5,942 nucleotides of DNA, taken from contig JAUIEG010000182.1 in the NCBI GenBank assembly GCA_030428745.1, positions 1-5,942 of the forward strand, in the 5' to 3' direction. Position numbers and translations under genes: made by a program. The notes beneath the pieces were generated by a model. That model did no database searches. It had not been told where the DNA came from and was given only the letters and a program-made list of their open reading frames with translations. Source of the stretch: Alphaproteobacteria bacterium. GTDB lineage: Bacteria; Pseudomonadota; Alphaproteobacteria; Caulobacterales; Parvularculaceae. Below are positions 1 through 3,932 of the stretch, one piece after another (position 1 is the stretch's first letter; each line of letters opens with the position of its first letter).

Positions 1-200
1 TTGGCGTCCGGCCCCGGCATGGCGTCCACCCAGGCGGACCAGTTGCGCGCCTCAATCACCGGACAGTCCGCGGCGGCTTCAGGCGTTAAAGTTTCGCTGA
101 CCTCCGGGGCGTCCGCCCCGGCTTCCGTATTGTCTGCGCCGCCGCAAGCGGCAAGCGGGAAAAACGCAACACAGGATAACAGGGACATCGCTTTGTTCAT
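1..200 (-). CDS. Hypothetical lipoprotein, N-terminal part (runs off left edge)
   Basis: The first 66 codons of a minus-strand gene are present; the C-terminal part lies outside the window. The protein starts MNKAMSLL, has a hydrophobic stretch and a lipobox L16-A17-A18-C19, so it should be exported, cut before Cys19 and lipid-anchored. Gly at the +2 position, not Asp, suggests delivery to the outer membrane. A low-complexity Ala/Glu/Asp-rich linker (about residues 20-44) follows, then the start of a folded part containing DCPVIE and NWSAWVDAMPG. That Trp-rich segment resembles the opening of conserved alphaproteobacterial hypothetical lipoproteins, but I cannot name a family. The ATG at 200 is chosen because AAAAGGAG lies 8 bases upstream. 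The gene follows the lipid-transport operon in the same direction after 89 bases, so it may be its last member or have its own promoter. No function is assigned. Confidence 0.8.
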   Translation of the reverse strand, partial: MNKAMSLLSCVAFFPLAACGGADNTEAGADAPEVSETLTPEAAADCPVIEARNWSAWVDAMPGPDA

Positions 201-202
201 GG

Positions 203-224
203 CGTCAGCTCCTTTTGGCTGACG
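203..224 (-). promoter_or_regulatory. Ribosome binding site within an inverted repeat, upstream of the lipoprotein gene
   Basis: On the minus strand a purine-rich Shine-Dalgarno sequence, AAAAGGAG, lies at 216-209, eight bases before the ATG at 200. It sits almost wholly in the loop of a perfect 7-bp inverted repeat (arms 203-209 and 218-224, CGTCAGC/GCTGACG, 8-base loop). If the RNA folds this way, the binding site is displayed in the loop with its last base in the stem. A regulatory effect is inference; arms of this size are not rare in GC-rich DNA. Confidence 0.45.
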
Positions 225-289
225 TCAAGATTACGCCTGTGGCGCGGCGAAGTCTAATAATAGCAAATGAATTCGGGGTCAGGCGCCAA

Positions 290-907
290 TCAGGAGTTGG
301 CCCGGGTGGAAGCGCCGACGTCAAAGGTCCATTCCACGATTTCGGAAATGACCTGATCGAAGGCGCTGTCAAACGCGGCGTAAACAGCATCCGGTTTTGT
401 TGATGCTGAAGAGACGCGGGCGTTGAATTTACGCGCGGCGTAAACTGTCCCTTTCCCGTCAGCGAGGCGCGCATAAACGGAAACAACCGCGGCGTCTGCG
501 CCTTCGACATCGAGCTCCAGCCGGCGAATATCCGTCTGCAGAACAAGGTCGGCGACAGGAATGGCGGCGCGGTCGCCCACGGCGAGAATCCGGCCGGCAT
601 CTTCGAAAGTCTGGATCAACGCCGTTTGAAAAAGGCGTGGCGCGCGGTCGGCCCATTCAGCGCCCGCAAGATATTCGATGCGCCCGGGCGCTGTGGAGAC
701 GGCGATGCGCGGCGCGTCGTAAACGCGCGTGGCGCGCGGTTCGTCGACAACCAGCGAAAACTGGAGCGCTTCGCCCGTCAGTGCGGCGCCGTCAGCGGCG
801 GCGATATGGAAACGCGGCTTCGGGGGCGCTGCATCCGGCAATACGGAAACGCAAGCCGGTAGGACAAGCGCAGAAAGGAGAGCGACGCTTTTCAGCAACA
901 TCTTCAT
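290..907 (-). CDS. ABC-type transport auxiliary lipoprotein (PqiC/LinN type)
   Basis: A 205-residue lipoprotein of the ABC-transport auxiliary family (formerly DUF330; includes PqiC and sphingomonad LinN), which works with MCE-protein transporters and is usually placed at the outer membrane. The signal peptide MKMLLK plus hydrophobic core ends in the lipobox L16-P17-A18-C19. The conserved core is visible: YDAPRI (about 63-68), IEYLAGAEWADRAPRLFQTALIQ split over about 77-99, and a beta-rich C-terminal half. Length is typical for the family. There are two possible starts. ATG 913 overlaps the upstream stop as ATGA but sits only 3 bases from GGAGG (921-917). ATG 907 has the ideal 9-base spacing and still leaves a normal signal peptide, so I prefer it. 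It is the last gene of the four-gene operon. Likely role (inference): distal, outer-membrane end of the lipid-transfer path. Substrate unknown. Confidence 0.88.
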   Translation of the reverse strand: MKMLLKSVALLSALVLPACVSVLPDAAPPKPRFHIAAADGAALTGEALQFSLVVDEPRATRVYDAPRIAVSTAPGRIEYLAGAEWADRAPRLFQTALIQTFEDAGRILAVGDRAAIPVADLVLQTDIRRLELDVEGADAAVVSVYARLADGKGTVYAARKFNARVSSASTKPDAVYAAFDSAFDQVISEIVEWTFDVGASTRANS

Positions 908-909
908 GA

Positions 910-1830
910 TCATTCGCCTCCAGCATATTCCGGCGCGCGTTCGCCGAAGAAATAGGCGTTCGGGTCGCGGTCAATTTCACGCAACACCGCGTCGAGGGTG
1001 CGCATCAAACGGCGCGCCTCGGCAAGCGCCGGCGCGACCTGGCCCAGCCCCTGATCTGCAAACACCCGGATCGACGCGCGGTTCTCATTTGTAATGGAAC
1101 GCAGGTCCGTCACGAGTGCGCGCGATTCAGACAACAGCGCTTCAACGTCTTCAACGGCGCCCTGCGCATCCTCTTCCATAAAGCTCTGGAGACTTGTCGC
1201 CGCAGCGTCGAGCTTCGAGGTAACTTGCGCCAGATCCGTCGTAATTGTGTTGAGATTATTCAACGTCGCCGTGATGTCGTCTTCATTATTCGCGAACGCC
1301 GCCGTCAAGGTCTCCACATTGGAGATGATGCCGGAAATACCGTTGATGTTGTCATCGGAAAGAAGACGGTTCGCCTGAGCGAGAACATCGCCGGAGCCTT
1401 CAAGAAATGCGCCGAAACCGGACATGTCGGCCGAAAGTTGCGGCACGCGCATGTCGCTGACTTCTTTCAACAGCGGCGCATCGCGGCTGCCGCCGACAAA
1501 CTGGATAATGGCGAGGCCGGTGAAGCCGACAAATTCAAGTTCAGCCTTGGTGTCGGTTTTCACGGGCGTGTCCTTGTCGACGCGCACGCGCGCAATCACA
1601 ATGGACGGATTTTCAGGATCGATGGAAAGCGTTTCCACTTCGCCTTTCTGGATGCCGTTAAACCGCACGGCGGCGCCCACGGACAAACCGGAAACGCGCT
1701 CAGTGAAGATCACGTCGTACTGATCATACTCACTGCTCGTCTGACTCATTTTAATGATGATATAAAACCCGAGCGCGATGGCGCTTAACACTACCGCTCC
1801 GATTACAACATATGGCGCGCGCGTTTCCAT
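910..1830 (-). CDS. mlaD: MlaD-type MCE domain protein, substrate-binding part of lipid ABC transporter
   Basis: A 306-residue MCE-family protein. It begins METRAPYVVIGA, the usual opening of alphaproteobacterial MCE proteins. One transmembrane helix follows (about residues 7-28), then a single MCE domain (about 36-115) with GLSVGAAVRFNGIQKGEV and the FVGFTGLAIIQFVGG strand pair. The long region at about 145-290 is predominantly helical and could form a multimer stalk or coiled coil. The tail DPNAYFFGERAPEY is typical of the family. E. coli MlaD has about 183 residues, so this protein has the long helical extension seen in LinM-like members. MCE proteins form hexameric rings on the permease and pass lipid through a central pore (family knowledge). 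The start is 17 bases after the ATPase stop; the best ribosome site, AGGGGG, is about 13 bases upstream and overlaps that stop, suggesting coupling. The stop TGA (912-910) abuts the lipoprotein gene. Confidence 0.93.
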   Translation of the reverse strand: METRAPYVVIGAVVLSAIALGFYIIIKMSQTSSEYDQYDVIFTERVSGLSVGAAVRFNGIQKGEVETLSIDPENPSIVIARVRVDKDTPVKTDTKAELEFVGFTGLAIIQFVGGSRDAPLLKEVSDMRVPQLSADMSGFGAFLEGSGDVLAQANRLLSDDNINGISGIISNVETLTAAFANNEDDITATLNNLNTITTDLAQVTSKLDAAATSLQSFMEEDAQGAVEDVEALLSESRALVTDLRSITNENRASIRVFADQGLGQVAPALAEARRLMRTLDAVLREIDRDPNAYFFGERAPEYAGGE

Positions 1831-1847
1831 CGGACTCTACTTACCCC

Positions 1848-2633
1848 CTAGCTCGCTTTGACGGCGAGCGCGGCCCTGCCCCGGGGGCCTGAAAAATATT
1901 CCTGTATCCACGCGTGGTCGGTCTTGCGGACTTCCTCAAGGGGTCCGCAGGCGATGACTCGCTTCTCAGCCAGCACCGCCACCCGGTCACAGGTCGCATG
2001 CAGCGTATCAAGATCATGGGTTACCATAAACACTGTTAACCCTAAGGATTCCTTGAGATTGACGATAAGCTCGTCGAATCTGGCCGCGCCGATGGGGTCG
2101 AGACCGGCTGTCGGCTCGTCGAGAAAAACAACTTCAGGGTCAAGCGCAAGGGCGCGCGCGAGGCCCGCCCGCTTTTTCATGCCGCCCGAAAGCTCCGATG
2201 GATATTTCGCCCCGGCTTCTTCCGGCAGGCCGGACATGGAAATTTTAAGCGCGGCGATGTCCTTAGCCAATTCTTCAGGAAGCTTAAGATGTTCTCTAAT
2301 CGGCGCCATGACATTCTGGGCGACGGTCAACGACGAAAACAATGCGCCGCCCTGAAAGAGAACGCCCCAGCGCTGTTCAATCGCCTCTCGCGCCTTGTCA
2401 TTTGCCTGATAATAATCTTCACCGAAGATGCGCACGGTTCCGGCGCTCGGCCGCTTTAGCCCGATAATCGCGCGCATAAGGACGGACTTGCCGGTGCCGG
2501 ACCCGCCGACAACGCCGAGGATCTCGCCCTTGCGCACGTTGATATCGAGGTTTTCATGCACGACAAAGTCGCCGAACTGCGTTTTCAGTTCTTCGACTTC
2601 GATGACGTGCTCATGTTCTTTTACCTGGTCCAT
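1848..2633 (-). CDS. mlaF: MlaF-type ATP-binding protein of lipid ABC transporter
   Basis: A 261-residue cytoplasmic ABC ATPase that powers the MlaE-type permease. All catalytic motifs are intact: Walker A GGSGTGKS (43-50), Q-loop Gln94 in LFQGGALF, signature LSGGMKKR (148-155), Walker B VVFLDEP with catalytic Glu173, D-loop AGLD (176-179) and switch His206 in VTHDLD. LSGGMKKRAGLARAL together with LFQGGALFSSLTV is characteristic of the MlaF/Ttg2A/LinL branch, not of nutrient importers. The frame stays open upstream to 2771, giving 46 extra residues, but those overlap the permease C-terminus, are Arg/His/Cys-rich and unlike any ABC protein. The ATG at 2633 starts the normal family length and shares its A with the permease stop (TGATG). 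A GGAG lies 11 bases upstream, within the permease gene. Translational coupling to the permease is therefore likely. Confidence 0.95.
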   Translation of the reverse strand: MDQVKEHEHVIEVEELKTQFGDFVVHENLDINVRKGEILGVVGGSGTGKSVLMRAIIGLKRPSAGTVRIFGEDYYQANDKAREAIEQRWGVLFQGGALFSSLTVAQNVMAPIREHLKLPEELAKDIAALKISMSGLPEEAGAKYPSELSGGMKKRAGLARALALDPEVVFLDEPTAGLDPIGAARFDELIVNLKESLGLTVFMVTHDLDTLHATCDRVAVLAEKRVIACGPLEEVRKTDHAWIQEYFSGPRGRAALAVKAS

Positions 2634-3769
2634 CAAAAGTCGATCTCCAGATAGAACATGGCGAAGAAAGCATCGATGACGATGACAAGAAACAAAGACT
2701 GCACGACAGAAAGCGTTGTGCGCTGACCGAGAGATTCGGCGCTGCCTTCCACTTCCATCCCCTGAAAGCATCCGATGATGGCGATCACGAAGGCGAAGAA
2801 CGGCGCCTTGATGAGGCCCGCCCAGAAATGATTGATGATGATGGTTTCCTGAAAGCGCGCCACGAACAGCGCGGGAGAAATATCCATCGCCGTCGCCGCC
2901 ACAAGCCCGCCGCCGACAACGCCAAGAACCGCAGCGACCAGCGCCAGGATCGGCAGCATGATCACCAGCGCGATCACCCGCGGCAGAACGAGCACTTCAA
3001 TGGGATCGAGACCGAGCACCTTCATGGCGTCGATTTCCTCCCGGATTTTCATGGAGCCGATTTGCGCCGTGAAAGCGCTGCCTGACCGGCCGGCGATCAG
3101 AATGGCGCTCAACAAAACGCCGAATTCACGCAACACCGATATGCCGACCAGTTCCACCGTGAAGATGTCGGCATTGAACATGCTAAGGATTTTCGCGCCC
3201 ATATAAGCGACAACAGCGCCGATCAGGAACGACATGAGACCAATGATCGGCATGGCGTTCAGGCCCGCTTCCTCCATGTGATACACAGTGGAAGTCCAGC
3301 GCATTTTTTGCGGCTGGAGCGCAACGCGCCCCGCCGTCGACAAGGTGCGGCCGATAAAGCTCATGACTTCAAGCGCAGCGTAGTAGGCGTCCGCAACACC
3401 CTTGCCGAGGCGATTGACCACCGCCAGGAAAGGATTGCCAAGCGTCGGCTCCACATGGCACGGCTGCAGATGGCCTTCGACCTGCGCCAGCAGCGCCTCA
3501 TGCACCTCATTGGCGCCGGTGAACTGCGACGCGGCCCCGCGATCTGCGCAGCAATGCATGGTCCGCTGCAGCATCATCGCCCCGACCGTGTCGAGACGAA
3601 CCACCCCGGACATGTCGATCACCAGATCGCGGCCAACCGAATCATCTGCGAAATCTCGCAGATCGTCATCGAGATCGCCCAAAAAGCGCGCACGCCAGTC
3701 GCCGCTCGGAACCAGTTTCAAAGTTCCTTGCGACATATCTATATCGAAATGCGCCGCCGAATCCGCCAT
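2633..3769 (-). CDS. mlaE: STAS-MlaE fusion: permease of lipid ABC transporter
   Basis: A 378-residue fusion. Residues about 8-105 form a STAS domain (DMSGVVRLDTVGA, 52-64; Thr61 lies where SpoIIAA-type proteins have the phosphorylated Ser), the role played by separate MlaB in E. coli. Residues about 120-378 are the MlaE permease: amphipathic entry segment, several membrane helices, the conserved cytoplasmic loop with LREFGVLLSAILIAGRSGSAFTAQ split over 213-236, IGSMKIREEIDAM (237-249), LGLDPIEVLVLPR (252-264), then KAPFFAF (321-327) and GCFQGMEVEG (333-342). The permease holds the MCE ring and flips or extracts lipid using the ATPase. The ATG at 3769 is chosen: AAGGAAG (3784-3778) is 8 bases upstream. 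A TTG 36 bases further upstream lacks a good ribosome site, and its extra residues add no recognisable domain. It is first in the operon. A CtrA-type box overlaps its ribosome binding site. Confidence 0.95.
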   Translation of the reverse strand: MADSAAHFDIDMSQGTLKLVPSGDWRARFLGDLDDDLRDFADDSVGRDLVIDMSGVVRLDTVGAMMLQRTMHCCADRGAASQFTGANEVHEALLAQVEGHLQPCHVEPTLGNPFLAVVNRLGKGVADAYYAALEVMSFIGRTLSTAGRVALQPQKMRWTSTVYHMEEAGLNAMPIIGLMSFLIGAVVAYMGAKILSMFNADIFTVELVGISVLREFGVLLSAILIAGRSGSAFTAQIGSMKIREEIDAMKVLGLDPIEVLVLPRVIALVIMLPILALVAAVLGVVGGGLVAATAMDISPALFVARFQETIIINHFWAGLIKAPFFAFVIAIIGCFQGMEVEGSAESLGQRTTLSVVQSLFLVIVIDAFFAMFYLEIDF

Positions 3770-3771
3770 GG

Positions 3772-3786
3772 TTAACGCTTCCTTAA
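3772..3786. promoter_or_regulatory. CtrA-type box TTAA-N7-TTAA overlapping the mlaE ribosome site
   Basis: TTAACGCTTCCTTAA is a perfect match to the full CtrA half-site pair (TTAA, seven bases, TTAA) known from Caulobacter and other alphaproteobacteria. It lies 2 bases upstream of the permease ATG and covers its Shine-Dalgarno sequence (3784-3778). A protein bound here would sit downstream of any mlaE promoter, so repression of that operon would be the simple expectation. It lies too far (about 40 bases) from the candidate plus-strand -35 for classical CtrA activation. Whether CtrA binds is inference; part of the match is built from the AAGGA and TTAAC around the start. Confidence 0.45.
3778..3784 (-). 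promoter_or_regulatory. Ribosome binding site of the STAS-MlaE permease gene
   Basis: AAGGAAG on the minus strand, 8 bases before the ATG at 3769. It is the strongest Shine-Dalgarno sequence near the operon start and decides the start codon against the upstream TTG at 3805. Confidence 0.7.
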
Positions 3787-3788
3787 GG

Positions 3789-3803
3789 GACCGGACGCCG
3801 GTC
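3789..3803 (-). promoter_or_regulatory. Small hairpin in the leader just upstream of the mlaE ribosome site
   Basis: A perfect 6-bp inverted repeat, GACCGG-ACG-CCGGTC, lies 4 bases upstream of the AAGGAAG ribosome site. The stem is entirely GC-rich apart from one A-T pair and has a 3-base loop. There is no following T-run, so it is not an intrinsic terminator. In the operon leader RNA it could influence ribosome access or mRNA stability (inference). Confidence 0.35.
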
Positions 3804-3823
3804 AACGTAAAAAGGCCCGCCCC

Positions 3824-3853
3824 TTGCAGTGTTATGGTTTAAAGCAGGATAAT
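3824..3853 (+). promoter_or_regulatory. Candidate sigma70-type promoter for the CHASE2 gene
   Basis: TTGCAG (3824-3829) and GATAAT (3848-3853) are separated by 18 bases in the AT-richest part of the divergent region. The -10 matches TATAAT at 5 of 6 positions, the -35 matches TTGACA at only 3 of 6. Transcription would start near 3860, giving a leader of about 70 bases before the TTG start. The -10 overlaps the left arm of an inverted repeat (3845-3865). I could not find an equally good promoter for the minus-strand operon; TTGCAA 3880-3875 with TTTATT 3856-3851 is the best but weak. Confidence 0.35.
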
Positions 3854-3865
3854 AAATTCATCCTG
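3845..3865. repeat. Inverted repeat over the candidate -10 in the divergent control region
   Basis: CAGGAT (3845-3850) and ATCCTG (3860-3865) are perfect inverted copies around a 9-base AT-only-but-one centre (3851-3859). The arrangement, 6-bp arms with centres 15 bases apart, is compatible with an operator for a dimeric regulator, and it covers the candidate -10 of the plus-strand promoter. As RNA it would be a weak hairpin with no T-run, so a terminator is unlikely. Binding by any protein is inference. Confidence 0.35.
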
Positions 3866-3920
3866 AAGAAAGGCTTGCAAGGCCAATGCGAAGGCCTAAG
3901 CCCTTATTCGGATTGAGTGG

Positions 3921-3926
3921 AAAGGG
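3921..3926 (+). promoter_or_regulatory. Ribosome binding site that decides a TTG start
   Basis: AAAGGG ends 6 bases before the TTG at 3933. The next in-frame start, ATG at 3945, would have an 18-base gap and no closer purine-rich site. The frame is closed upstream by TAA at 3897-3899, so TTG 3933 is the best start. Confidence 0.65.
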
Positions 3927-3932
3927 TCGTTC

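Noticed and set aside
104..121. Near-perfect palindrome CCGGGGCG-TC-CGCCCCGG
   Set aside because: It lies inside the Ala/Asp-rich linker codons of the lipoprotein. Arms of 8 in GC-rich coding DNA are expected by chance in a window of this size, and there is no T-run.
201..289. Possible terminator after the lipid-transport operon
   Set aside because: The only hairpins are a 4-bp CGCC-ACA-GGCG and the ribosome-site repeat; neither is followed by a run of T on the minus strand.
1225..1788. Plus-strand open frame of 187 codons opposite the MCE gene
   Set aside because: It is antisense to a clear MCE protein, has no ribosome site that stands out and no recognisable motif; composition is that of a mirror frame.
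2634..2771. 46-residue N-terminal extension of the ATPase frame
   Set aside because: It overlaps the conserved C-terminus of the permease and is Arg/His/Cys-rich. The TGATG junction at 2635-2631 gives the family-normal start.
3770..3805. TTG start 12 codons upstream for the STAS-permease
   Set aside because: It would place the hairpin, the ribosome site and the CtrA-type box inside the coding region, and has no good Shine-Dalgarno sequence of its own.
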